Below are positions 41,685 to 49,976 of a DNA stretch of 64,000 nucleotides, piece after piece. How positions within the stretch are numbered: the stretch's first letter is position 1; each line of letters starts with the position of its first letter. Origin of the DNA: Methylobacterium sp. E-045 (GTDB lineage Bacteria > Pseudomonadota > Alphaproteobacteria > Rhizobiales > Beijerinckiaceae). The notes under the pieces were generated by a model that was not told the origin of the DNA, did not search any database, and worked only from the letters and a program-made list of their open reading frames with translations. The stretch lies in NCBI RefSeq assembly GCF_022829685.1, contig NZ_JAKSYE010000076.1, forward strand, positions 62,001-126,000, read 5' to 3'. The translations under genes and the position numbers were made by a program.

Positions 41685-42686
41685 TCACGACGACCGGCGC
41701 GACGGGGTCAGCCGGAATCCCGGCGCCGGCCGTTCCAGCAGCACTTCCCGGCGGAAACGCACGAGGCGGGCGGGCCGGCCGGCGGCGCCGCTGGTGACTT
41801 CGTCGGTCTCCTCCACCAGCCCCTGCTGGGCGACGAGGCGGCGGAAATTCTGCTTGTGGAGATTGGCGCCCGACAGGGCTTCCACCGTGCGCTGCAGCTG
41901 GAACAGGGTGAAGGTCGGCGGCATCAGCTCGAACACCACGGGGCGATACTTGATCTTGCCGCGCAGGCGGCCGATCGCCGTGGCGAGCACCCGGCGGTGG
42001 TCGAAGGCCATGGGGCGCCCCGTCGTAGCGATATCCGCGACGCGTGCCTCGCCGGCCTGTCCCTGCGCCTCGGGAATCAGCCCGGCCTCGAACAGGAGTT
42101 CATAGCGTTCGAGCACGCGCTCCTCGTTCCAGGCCCCGCCGCCGATGCCGAAGGTGAGGCCGAGCCTGTCCTCGCGCCGGCGCCCGACCTTGGGATCGGA
42201 GGCCCCGGCGGCCCAGGCCAGGAGCTTGGCTTCGATGCCGTCCAGGGTCGCGGGCCGGCCCGCGCGCCAATCCTCCCAGGGGAGGAACGCGTACCAATTG
42301 TGCCACGACGCCTCGGCGAGGGCGGCGGAGCGCATCTCGCGCACGAGGGCGAGATAGGCCACGGACAGGGAGTGCAGGCCGCCCGAATCGTCGCCCTGCC
42401 GGTCGCGGTCGCCGAAGGTGTAGAGCTGTTCCACATAGCCGAGGCGCTGCTGCGTCTGGCGTTCCACCCAGGCGCGCAGGCCGCGCTCCAGCGTCGGGTG
42501 CTCGGGCACGAGGGGGCCGGCCGGCAACCCGGTCTCGCGGCCCGTGGCCTGGCCGGGCACCCTCACCGTGAGGGCGCGCGGTTCGCCGTCCGTCGCCGCG
42601 ACGATGACGGCGACGAGCCCGACCGCCGACGGATTGGGAAGCGCACCGGCCGCCTCCACCGCAAACCCGTCCTGCGCCCTCGTCAC
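41685..42686 (-). CDS. nadQ: NadQ-like transcriptional regulator of NAD synthesis (Nudix + winged helix)
   Basis: 333-aa protein with an N-terminal Nudix-like half (VGLVAVIVAATDG, GLRAWVERQTQQRLGYVEQLYTFGDRDR, SVAYLALVRE) and a C-terminal winged-helix half (ELMPPTFTLFQLQRTVEALSG, NLHKQNFRRLVAQQGLVEETDE, GRPARLVRFRREVL). The order and the Phe-Arg-Arg recognition segment fit the NrtR/NadQ group. NadQ (COG4111-like) is recalled as the alphaproteobacterial regulator of nadABC. It starts with GTG at 42686 after GGGGAG, lies directly upstream of nadABC on the same strand, and the two palindromes lie in between. The degenerate Nudix box suggests ligand binding rather than hydrolysis. Confidence 0.82.
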   Translation of the reverse strand: MTRAQDGFAVEAAGALPNPSAVGLVAVIVAATDGEPRALTVRVPGQATGRETGLPAGPLVPEHPTLERGLRAWVERQTQQRLGYVEQLYTFGDRDRQGDDSGGLHSLSVAYLALVREMRSAALAEASWHNWYAFLPWEDWRAGRPATLDGIEAKLLAWAAGASDPKVGRRREDRLGLTFGIGGGAWNEERVLERYELLFEAGLIPEAQGQAGEARVADIATTGRPMAFDHRRVLATAIGRLRGKIKYRPVVFELMPPTFTLFQLQRTVEALSGANLHKQNFRRLVAQQGLVEETDEVTSGAAGRPARLVRFRREVLLERPAPGFRLTPSRRSS

Positions 42687-42769
42687 CTGTCCGACTCCCC
42701 GGTCCGCGAATGAGCCGTCATGGCAGATTGCGTGCCGGAATCAACGCGCGACAGGATGCGCGCGTCGCC

Positions 42770-43342
42770 TCAGGCCTTGGCGGGGACCGGCCGAGCCGGA
42801 TTGCCGACCACCGTGGCGCCGGGCGCCACGTCGCGGGTGACGACGGCCCCGGCCCCGATGATCGCATGGTCGCCCACCGTGACGCCGGGCAGGATCAGCG
42901 CGCCGCCGCCGATCCAGACGTTGCGCCCGATGGCGATGGGCCGCGCGAATTCCTTCCCGGCCTCGCGCGCCTCCGCCTCGCGGGGATGGTCCGCCGTGAG
43001 GATCTGGACACCCGGCCCGATCTGCGTCCGGTCGCCGATCGTCACCGTGGTGCAATCGAGGATGACGCAGTTGAAGTTCAGGAAGACGTGGGCGCCGAGG
43101 TGGATGTTGAAGCCGTAATCGCAATGGAACGGCGGCCGGATCACCGCCCCGTCGCCGACGCGCGCGAAGATCTCGCGCAGGAGAACCCGGCGCTCGTCGG
43201 CGGGGCGCCCGAGCATGGCGTTGTAGCGCGCGAGCCAGACCTGGCAGGCGCGCAGGTCGGCGGCGAGTTCCGCGTCGTCCGGGTGATAGAGCTCTCCCGC
43301 GATCATCTTCTGCTTCGGCGTGCGCCCGGCCCCGGTGGTCAT
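42770..43342 (-). CDS. Sugar O-acetyltransferase (maltose/galactoside acetyltransferase, LbH)
   Basis: 190-aa acetyl-CoA-dependent sugar O-acetyltransferase. The N-terminal helical cap is KQKMIAGELYHPDDAELAAD; hexapeptide left-handed beta-helix repeats follow (GDGAVIRPPFHCDYGFNIHLG, NVWIGGGALILPGVTVGDHAIIGAGAVV). The catalytic His lies in ILTADHP. The ATG at 43342 has GGAGA 6 nt upstream. The physiological acceptor is not known. It follows nadQ by 83 bp in the upstream direction and is divergent from thiE. Confidence 0.92.
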   Translation of the reverse strand: MTTGAGRTPKQKMIAGELYHPDDAELAADLRACQVWLARYNAMLGRPADERRVLLREIFARVGDGAVIRPPFHCDYGFNIHLGAHVFLNFNCVILDCTTVTIGDRTQIGPGVQILTADHPREAEAREAGKEFARPIAIGRNVWIGGGALILPGVTVGDHAIIGAGAVVTRDVAPGATVVGNPARPVPAKA

Positions 43343-43477
43343 GCCTGTCTCCGTGCTTCGTCGATGCGGGGAGTAGGCCGATGGGCCGGGACCGGCAAGC
43401 GACGCGGCGCGGATCGGCTTCCCGTGGCACCGCCGCCCGCCTAGGATGCCGCCGCTGCGGCTCATCGGAGGAACGAC

Positions 43478-44188
43478 GTGATCGGACGTGACACCGCCCC
43501 AGGCTCGACCGTGCCGGTCGACGTGAGGCTCTACGGCATCCTCGACGTGGACGTCTGCGGCGATGACGGCGCCGACCTCGTCGAGATGGCGGCCGAGGCC
43601 GTCAGGGGTGGCTGCACCCTTCTCCAATACCGCGAGAAATCCATAGAGAACGCCCGCGAGGCCCTGGCGCGCATCCGCGCCATTCGCGTGGCCATCTCGG
43701 GCACCGGGGTGCCGCTCCTCGTCAACGACCGCTGCGACCTCGCCCTGGCGGCGGAGGCCGAGGGCGTGCATCTCGGCCAGTCGGACCTGCATCCGGCGGA
43801 GGCACGGCGCATTCTGGGGCCGCGCTCGATCATCGGCCTGACCCTGAAATCGGCGGCCCAGGCGGACGAGCTCTATCGCCTGCCCGTGGATTACGCCTGC
43901 ATCGGCGGCGTCTTCGCCACCACGAGCAAGGACAATCCCGATCCGCCGGTCGGGCTCGACGGCTTCACGCGCATCGCCTTCCGGGCGCGCCTCGCCCGGG
44001 GCACCGGGTTTCCCGTAGGCGCCATCGCCGGGATCGACGGCAGCAACGCCGCCGCCGTCATCGCGGCGGGCGCCGACGGCGTCGCCCTGATCTCCGCGCT
44101 GTTTTCCACCGAGGAGGTGGAGGCCCGCGCCAGGGACCTGCGTTTCCGGGTGGATTCGGCTCTCGCGACGAGGCGCGCGGCCGGCTAG
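43478..44188 (+). CDS. thiE: Thiamine-phosphate synthase
   Basis: 236-aa TIM-barrel enzyme that joins HMP-pyrophosphate and thiazole phosphate into thiamine phosphate. Motifs: GCTLLQYREK, LLVNDRCDLALA, GVHLGQSD, IIGLTLKS, YACIGGVFATTSKDN and GADGVALISALF. The start is GTG with a strong GGAGGA 5 nt upstream. No TPP riboswitch is recognisable in the 135 bp before it. thiD follows on the same strand after 235 bp. Confidence 0.92.
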   Translation: MIGRDTAPGSTVPVDVRLYGILDVDVCGDDGADLVEMAAEAVRGGCTLLQYREKSIENAREALARIRAIRVAISGTGVPLLVNDRCDLALAAEAEGVHLGQSDLHPAEARRILGPRSIIGLTLKSAAQADELYRLPVDYACIGGVFATTSKDNPDPPVGLDGFTRIAFRARLARGTGFPVGAIAGIDGSNAAAVIAAGADGVALISALFSTEEVEARARDLRFRVDSALATRRAAG

Positions 44189-44423
44189 GCTGCGTACTGG
44201 CGGGGTGGCCGGTGAAATTCTCTAAGTCCCTGTTGTAAAATCATTTTCAATCCCGCCGGATTTCCCCGTTCCGGACGATGGTCTAAGCAGGTTCGCATTG
44301 ACAGGCCGAGGCTTCACTTCGCTGAGGCCTTGAGAGCCGTCGCAGGTTCGAGGACGCAAGGACCGGCGACCATTTTTGCCGAACCTGCTCGGGGTTGCCG
44401 CAACGCAAGGGACGAGGAACGCC

Positions 44424-45230
44424 ATGACATCCATCGCGGTCACCATAGCGGGCTCCGATTCCAGCGGCGGCGCCGGCATCCAGGCCGATCTCAAGACCTT
44501 CGCGGCGCTGAAGGTCTACGGCGCCAGCGTCATTACCGCGCTCACGGCGCAGAATACCCTGGGCGTCCAGGCCATCCACGACGTGCCGGCCGATTTCATC
44601 GCCGCCCAGATCGACAGCGTGTTCTCCGATCTCGCCGTCAAGGCGGTGAAGATCGGCATGCTGTCGAAGCCCGCCGTGATCGAGGCGGTGGCCGCCGGGC
44701 TCAGCCGTCATGCCTCGCGCATCCCCATCGTCCTCGACCCCGTCATGGTGGCCACGAGCGGCGACCGTCTCATCTCCGACGAGGCGGTGGAGGCCATGCG
44801 CCGCCACCTCCTGCCCCTGGCCGATCTGGTGACGCCGAACCTCCCCGAGGCCGCCACCCTGATCGAGGCCCCCGTGGCGAAGAGCGAGAACGAGGCCGTG
44901 GTGCAGGGGCGCAAGCTCCTGGCGATGGGCGCGAGGGCGGTGCTCATCAAGGGCGGTCATGCCGAGGGTACCGAGAGCGTCGATCACCTCATGAGCGCCG
45001 ACGGCACGCTGCGGCGCTTCGCATCGGCGCGCGTCGACACCCGCAACACGCACGGCACCGGCTGCACCCTGTCCTCGGCCGTGGCGGCGGGTCTCGCCCG
45101 CGGTCTCCCCCTGACGGAGGCCGTCGCCCAGGCCAAGCGCTACGTCACCGCCGCCATCGCCGCATCCGGCTCCGTGAATGTGGGGCGGGGACACGGACCG
45201 GTCCATCATTTCCACGCCCTCTGGCACTGA
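44424..45230 (+). CDS. thiD: Bifunctional hydroxymethylpyrimidine kinase/phosphomethylpyrimidine kinase
   Basis: 268-aa ribokinase-fold enzyme that phosphorylates HMP twice to the pyrophosphate used by ThiE. N-terminal GSDSSGGAGIQADLKTF, VKIGMLSKP, DPVMVATSGDRLI, TPNLPEAA, and the anion-hole NTHGTGCTLSSAVAAGLA with the catalytic Asp position replaced in place by the usual HGTGC context. The ATG at 44424 has GAGGA 6 nt upstream. The 235-bp space before it holds an AT-richer stretch (44216-44260) likely to be its promoter. I see no TPP riboswitch there. Confidence 0.93.
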   Translation: MTSIAVTIAGSDSSGGAGIQADLKTFAALKVYGASVITALTAQNTLGVQAIHDVPADFIAAQIDSVFSDLAVKAVKIGMLSKPAVIEAVAAGLSRHASRIPIVLDPVMVATSGDRLISDEAVEAMRRHLLPLADLVTPNLPEAATLIEAPVAKSENEAVVQGRKLLAMGARAVLIKGGHAEGTESVDHLMSADGTLRRFASARVDTRNTHGTGCTLSSAVAAGLARGLPLTEAVAQAKRYVTAAIAASGSVNVGRGHGPVHHFHALWH

Positions 45231-45336
45231 GACGAAGGAGAAGTTGGCCTGCTTCGCCTTGCATCGGATGCCTGATTGCGTTTGAAGTACCGCACGATCG
45301 TTCGATGTACGGAACGGCGCGATAGGTTCTGGGACA

Positions 45337-45966
45337 ATGCAAGATCAGGCGACGACGCCCGAACGGGGGCGGCAGCGGGACATCCTGAACGGAGCACAGG
45401 TTCTCTCGGGCCAGCTCGGCAAGACCATCCAGCGGCTGCGCAAGGCCTACAATCTCTCGCTCTCCGAACTCGCCGAGCAGTCCGGCGTCGCGAAATCGAT
45501 CATCAGCCAGATCGAGCGCAACGAGACCAACCCGACCCTGGCGACGATCTGGCGCCTGAGCCAGGCCCTCGACGTCTCCATCGAGCGGGTGCTGGCCACC
45601 AGCGACGAGGAGCCCTTCATCGAGAAGACCTCCCGCGCCGACACGCCGATCCTGCTCTCGGACGACGGCAAGATCCGCCTGGCCATCGTCGGCTGGATCA
45701 AGACGGTGGAATGGCTGCAATGGTACGAGGTCACGGCCGATCCCGGCGGCGTGCTCGATTCCGATCCGCACCAGCGCGGCTCAGTGGAATCCCTCACCGT
45801 CACCGAGGGCGCCCTCGAAGTGGAAGTGGCCGGTACGTTCCAGCGGGCACGGGCGGGCGAGACGCTGCGCTACCGCTGCGACAGGCCGCACACCGTGCGC
45901 TGCGTCGGCGCCGAGCCGGCCAAGGCGATCATGGTGGTGATCATGAAGGCCGCCGTGATGGAGTGA
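45337..45966 (+). CDS. XRE-type transcriptional regulator with C-terminal cupin
   Basis: 209-aa regulator. Helix-turn-helix at about 30-85 (LRKAYNLSLSELAEQSGVAKSIISQIERNETNPTLATIWRLSQAL) and a cupin sensor at about 125-200 (HQRGSVESLTVTEGALEVEVAG, AGETLRYRCDRPHTV). Relatives control amine, amino-acid or sulfur metabolism and bind small ligands in the cupin. The target is unknown. It starts with ATG; an 8-bp palindrome ACGATCGT at 45294-45301 about 40 nt upstream could be an autoregulatory site (weak). Confidence 0.88.
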   Translation: MQDQATTPERGRQRDILNGAQVLSGQLGKTIQRLRKAYNLSLSELAEQSGVAKSIISQIERNETNPTLATIWRLSQALDVSIERVLATSDEEPFIEKTSRADTPILLSDDGKIRLAIVGWIKTVEWLQWYEVTADPGGVLDSDPHQRGSVESLTVTEGALEVEVAGTFQRARAGETLRYRCDRPHTVRCVGAEPAKAIMVVIMKAAVME

Positions 45967-45991
45967 GCGTGCGACGCGCTCCTCCCCGGGA

Positions 45992-46570
45992 TCAGTGCCC
46001 GGAATTCACCCAGCGGACGATATCGGCGAGCACGATGCTGAGGGCGGCATCGAGACCGACCGCGGCGCTGCCCGCCTCGATCTTGGCCACGGGCACCCGC
46101 GCGGTGAAGATGCGGGCGGCGACCACCTTGCCGGTGCCGTCGGCGATGAGCTTGGCCGAGACGTCCACCACCGCTTCCCCCGAGTTCGAGGCGATGTCGA
46201 AGGCGCGGATCTCGCTGATGAGGGCGTAATCGGCGACGATCTTGTCGCCCGGCCGGCTCACCGATTTCAGGCGCCCGGAATTCTCGAGGCTCTGGATCAG
46301 CCGCGTCTGGACGAGGCGCGGCAGGCGGTCGGCCCATTGGCCGCCGCCGAGGAACGACAGGGCGCCCCCGGCCTGACGCACGATGATGCGGTCCTGCTCG
46401 AAGGGCTGGAGGCCCACCGGTTCCGCCACCGAGATCGACCGCGCCGCCGCGCTCGGCCTGCCGGAACTCGGCAGGGCGGCGAGGTCGAAGGTCATGGGCG
46501 CGCCGCCGCCGCACCCGCCGAGCACGGCGGACAGGCAGGCGATCACGAGGGCATGCGAGCGAAACGTCAT
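45992..46570 (-). CDS. ABC-type transport auxiliary lipoprotein (PqiC/MlaD-partner type)
   Basis: 192-aa lipoprotein. Signal peptide ends in the lipobox LGGC (ALVIACLSAVLGGC), so the mature protein starts at a lipidated Cys and probably sits in the outer membrane. Body: ISVAEPVGLQPFEQDRIIVRQ, WADRLPRLVQTRLIQSLENSG, VDVSAKLIADGTGKVVAAR. This is the COG3218-like family found as the last gene of MCE/Mla-type operons. It follows mlaD by 109 bp and is convergent with the XRE-cupin gene. Confidence 0.85.
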   Translation of the reverse strand: MTFRSHALVIACLSAVLGGCGGGAPMTFDLAALPSSGRPSAAARSISVAEPVGLQPFEQDRIIVRQAGGALSFLGGGQWADRLPRLVQTRLIQSLENSGRLKSVSRPGDKIVADYALISEIRAFDIASNSGEAVVDVSAKLIADGTGKVVAARIFTARVPVAKIEAGSAAVGLDAALSIVLADIVRWVNSGH

Positions 46571-46679
46571 ACGAAAGGCCTGGAAACCTGTGCGGTGCGG
46601 CAGGAAGCGCAACCATAAACTACGGCAAAGCGGTTTCCGTGCCGTGACGTCGGGCACATGCGACCCGGCAGTGCCGGGT

Positions 46680-47762
46680 TCAGCGACCACCGTTGTATTC
46701 CGGCAACGATGGCTTGCCGCCGAAGATCACCTGGGAGGGGTCGCGCTCGAGGCTCTTCACCGTCCGGTTCAGGGTGTTGAGGGTCCGCTGGCCGTCCGAC
46801 GACAGGGCTTCGACCTCGCGTCGTCCGGTCCCGCTGAGCTTGCTGAAGCTCGACGCGATGGTGGAGGTGCGCTTGTCGAGGTTCTCGGAGAGGGTGCGGA
46901 ACGCCTTGCCGGCGTCGCGCACCGAGATCGCCGCGTCGCGCACCTCGGCGAAGGTGCTGCTGCCGGTCTGGCCCGAGGCGGAGCCGAGGAAGCTCTCGGC
47001 CCCCTTCAGCACGTTGTCCACCCGGTCGGCCGAGGCGTTGAGCTTGCCCGCCAGGGAGCGCGCATCCTTGACCGCGCCCTCGATATCGGGGCTGGCCGTG
47101 CTGAGCGCCGCCGAGAAGCGCTCGGCATTGTCGATGACGCGGTTGAGCTTCTGTCCGTCGATGGCCTTCACCAGCGAACTCACGGCGGGGCCGGCATCGT
47201 TGAGGGTCTTGGAGAACGATTCCACGTTGGCGAGGGTGCGGGTGATGGCGCCCTCGTTGCCGGCCACGAGCTTGTCGAGGCGCTGGAGCATGTCGTCGGC
47301 GCGCTGGGCGATCTGCTTGGCCGCCGTCATCATGTCCTGGATGTCGGAGCTGTCGGCGAAGATGGTCGGGGTCTGGTCGCCCGAGCCGGGCGTCAGGGCC
47401 GGGGCATCCGCGTTGCCGCCGGAGAGGGAGATCGTCGAGACGCCGGTGAGCATCGCCGAATCGAGACGGGCGCGGGTGTCGGCGCGCAGGGGCGTCGTGC
47501 GGTCCACCTCCACCATGGCGACGACGCGGCGCGGATCCTGCGGCAGCAGGCGCACGTCCATCACCTCGCCGACCTTGATGCCGTTGAAAGCCACGGTCGA
47601 GCCCTTGGCGAGGCCGCCGACGCTGCCGGAGAAGACGATGCGCACGCCCTGCCGCGCCTGGCTGCGCGATCCGCCCTGGAGCCAGAACACGAAGCCGAAG
47701 GCGGCCACGACCACCGCGAGGGTAAAGGCGCCCACGAGGGCGTAGTTCGCACGAGTCTCCAT
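46680..47762 (-). CDS. mlaD: MlaD/MCE-domain lipid transport protein
   Basis: 360-aa periplasmic substrate-binding part of a Mla-type lipid transporter. One N-terminal membrane anchor (ALVGAFTLAVVVAAFGFVFWL), then the MCE domain (VRIVFSGSVGGLAKGSTVAFNGIKVGEV), then a helical tail of about 200 residues that resembles the needle-forming helices of longer MCE proteins. METRANYALVGAF is the usual start of the family, so 47762 is used; ATG codons at 47774 and 47789 in the same frame are possible. Third gene of the operon. Confidence 0.9.
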   Translation of the reverse strand: METRANYALVGAFTLAVVVAAFGFVFWLQGGSRSQARQGVRIVFSGSVGGLAKGSTVAFNGIKVGEVMDVRLLPQDPRRVVAMVEVDRTTPLRADTRARLDSAMLTGVSTISLSGGNADAPALTPGSGDQTPTIFADSSDIQDMMTAAKQIAQRADDMLQRLDKLVAGNEGAITRTLANVESFSKTLNDAGPAVSSLVKAIDGQKLNRVIDNAERFSAALSTASPDIEGAVKDARSLAGKLNASADRVDNVLKGAESFLGSASGQTGSSTFAEVRDAAISVRDAGKAFRTLSENLDKRTSTIASSFSKLSGTGRREVEALSSDGQRTLNTLNRTVKSLERDPSQVIFGGKPSLPEYNGGR

Positions 47763-47905
47763 GGTCTCAGCCATACTCCGGATGGTCATCGCCCGTGCGG
47801 TGCGCGGATGCACGCAAGGCATGCGCCGAACCCGGCTTTCCCGAGCGGGGGGCGCGCCTTACGGGGCGTGCGATCGGGTGCCCGCACCCGGATGTCGGAA
47901 GGACC

Positions 47906-48724
47906 TCAGACATGGGCCCGCGGCCTGGTGTCGGTGACGATGGCCCGCGCGCGCTTGCCGTGGAAGTAGGAGCGCAGCCAGGGATGGTCGCTCGCCAGCA
48001 TGGCCTCGATGGAGCCCTGCGCGATGATCTGCCCGTCGCCCAGCGCCGCGATGCGGTCGCAGGCGGTGTAGAGGCTGTCGAGGTCGTGGGTCACCATGAA
48101 GACGGTGAGGCCGAGCGTCTGCTTCAGCGTGGCCACGAGTTCGTCGAACTCGCCCGCGCCGATCGGGTCGAGCCCCGAGGTCGGTTCGTCGAGGAACAGG
48201 ATTTCCGGGTCGAGGGCCAGCGAGCGGGCGAGCGCCGCGCGCTTGATCATGCCGCCCGAGAGTTCCGAGGGGAGCTTGTCGGCGGCGTCGGGCTTGAGGC
48301 CCACCATCTCGATCTTGAGGCGGGCGAACTCGTCGAGCAGGCGCTCGGACAGGTTCAGGTGCTCGCGCATGGGCATCTGGATGTTCTGCTTGACCGTGAG
48401 CGCCGAGAACAGGGCGCCCTGCTGGAACAGCACGCCCCAGCGCTGCTCGATCTGCCGGCGGCGGGTCATCGTCATCGCGTCGACGTCCTCGCCGAACACC
48501 TCGATCGTGCCCGAGCGCTTCGGCACCAGGCCGAGGATGGTCCGGGTGAGGACCGACTTGCCCTGTCCGGACGGGCCGACGAAGCCGAGGATTTCCCCGC
48601 GATAGATGTCGAGGTCGAGCCCCTTCATCACGATCTTGTCGCCGAATCCGACCACGAGATCGCGGACGCCGATGATGACGTCGCGGGCTGGGGCGCTGTC
48701 GAACCGCGCGGGGGGCGAAGACAT
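47906..48724 (-). CDS. mlaF: Mla-type ABC transporter ATP-binding protein
   Basis: 272-aa ATPase. Walker A GPSGQGKS, signature LSGGMIKRAALARS, Walker B EILFLDEPTSGLDP, switch His in VTHDL. It powers phospholipid movement with the MlaE-like permease encoded 14 bp upstream. The ATG at 48724 is the first start after the permease stop; its ribosome site is weak, so coupling to the permease is likely. Confidence 0.93.
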   Translation of the reverse strand: MSSPPARFDSAPARDVIIGVRDLVVGFGDKIVMKGLDLDIYRGEILGFVGPSGQGKSVLTRTILGLVPKRSGTIEVFGEDVDAMTMTRRRQIEQRWGVLFQQGALFSALTVKQNIQMPMREHLNLSERLLDEFARLKIEMVGLKPDAADKLPSELSGGMIKRAALARSLALDPEILFLDEPTSGLDPIGAGEFDELVATLKQTLGLTVFMVTHDLDSLYTACDRIAALGDGQIIAQGSIEAMLASDHPWLRSYFHGKRARAIVTDTRPRAHV

Positions 48725-48738
48725 GTGATTCACGGGCG

Positions 48739-49908
48739 TCAGAAATCGATGGCCGCGAAGAACACGGCGAATAGTCCATCCAGGACGATAACCATGAAGA
48801 TAGACTTCACGACTGAGGCCGTGACGTGACGGCCGAGCGATTCCGCCGACCCTTCGACCGCGAAACCTTCGATCGTGGCGATGATCCCGATGATCAGCGC
48901 CATGAACGGCGCCTTGATCAGGCCCACCGCCACATGGTGGAACGAGACGGCGGCCTGGAGCCGGGCGAGGAACGCGTCGATCGTCATGCCGCCATAGAGC
49001 GAGGCGGTGAGGCCGCCCCCGGCCAGGGCCGCCAGCGAGGCGAGGAAGGCGAGGATCGGCAGGCCGATCACCAGGGCGAGGATGCGCGGGACGATGAGGA
49101 TCTCGATGGGGTCGAGGCCCATCACCCGCAGGGCATCCACCTCCTCGCGCATGCGCATGGAGCCGATCTCGGCGGTGAAGGCCGAGCCCGAACGCCCGGC
49201 CACCATGATCGAGGTGAGGAGGACGCCGAGCTCGCGCAGGATGAGCAGGCCGATCAGGTTGACGACGAAGCTCTGCGCGCCGAAGCGCTGCAGCTGGAAG
49301 ATGCCCTGCTGCGCGACGATGCCGCCCACTAGGAACGAGATCAGCATGATGATCGGCACGCCCCGGAAGGCGACCTGCTCGAGCTGGTTGACCAGGGCCG
49401 TGCCGCGAAAGGTGCTCGGCCGCGAGGCGACCCGGATGCAGGCGGTCACCACCTCCCCAAGGAAGGCGAGGCCGCTCACGAGGTCGGATTTCGCGCCGAC
49501 GACCCGGACCCCGAGATCGTGCAGGAAGCCGACGAAGCGTCCGCGTTTCGGTGTGCCGGCATAGCCGTCGTCGGGCAGCTTCATCTCGCCGAGCAGGATG
49601 CGGTGCTCGGCCGAGGCGCCCGCATAGGCGAGACTCCCGCCGGAGGCCTCGATCTCGCCGCGGGTCCGCTCCAGCACCCAGGCGCCGAGCGTATCGAGGC
49701 GGGCGACGTTGGAGAGATCGACGAGGATGGAAGCGCCGTTGGTGCTGTCCGCGATCTGCGCGGCGGCCTTCTCCACGGACGAGCCCTGATCCGCCGTCCA
49801 GCGGCCGCTCAGGACCACGCGTCCGCCCTCGCCGGGAATCGCGGCTTCTGCGGCGTCTGGGTTCGGCTTGGCAGCAGCGTGGCGCACGAAGCGCGACTCC
49901 CGGTTCAT
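48739..49908 (-). CDS. mlaE: MlaE-type permease with fused N-terminal STAS-like domain
   Basis: 389-aa inner-membrane permease. Residues about 28-115 look like a STAS/MlaB-type domain (VVLSGRWTADQGSSVEKAAAQ, ILVDLSNVARLDTLGAWVL). Residues about 140-389 are MlaE, with FRGVPIIMLISFLVGGIVAQQ, LRELGVLLTSIMVAGRSGSAFTAEIGSM and six or so hydrophobic segments. In E. coli MlaB is a separate protein; the fusion ties it to the permease. First gene of the operon mlaE-mlaF-mlaD-lipoprotein, probably for retrograde lipid transport to or from the outer membrane. Confidence 0.92.
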   Translation of the reverse strand: MNRESRFVRHAAAKPNPDAAEAAIPGEGGRVVLSGRWTADQGSSVEKAAAQIADSTNGASILVDLSNVARLDTLGAWVLERTRGEIEASGGSLAYAGASAEHRILLGEMKLPDDGYAGTPKRGRFVGFLHDLGVRVVGAKSDLVSGLAFLGEVVTACIRVASRPSTFRGTALVNQLEQVAFRGVPIIMLISFLVGGIVAQQGIFQLQRFGAQSFVVNLIGLLILRELGVLLTSIMVAGRSGSAFTAEIGSMRMREEVDALRVMGLDPIEILIVPRILALVIGLPILAFLASLAALAGGGLTASLYGGMTIDAFLARLQAAVSFHHVAVGLIKAPFMALIIGIIATIEGFAVEGSAESLGRHVTASVVKSIFMVIVLDGLFAVFFAAIDF

Positions 49909-49976
49909 GCTTCGGAAAAAAGCAGATCAAGGTTACGGAATGGTCAAGGTTCGCGAACCGACGGCCGAGTGCTGAC

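Noticed and set aside
44189..44423. A TPP riboswitch before thiD (or thiE)
   Set aside because: I looked for the conserved CTGAGA and ACCTGA-type THI-box segments and did not find them in these spaces.
45294..45301. Autoregulatory operator of the XRE-cupin gene
   Set aside because: ACGATCGT is only 8 bp and common by chance; flanking GTAC copies are not centred on it. Mentioned in the gene entry only.
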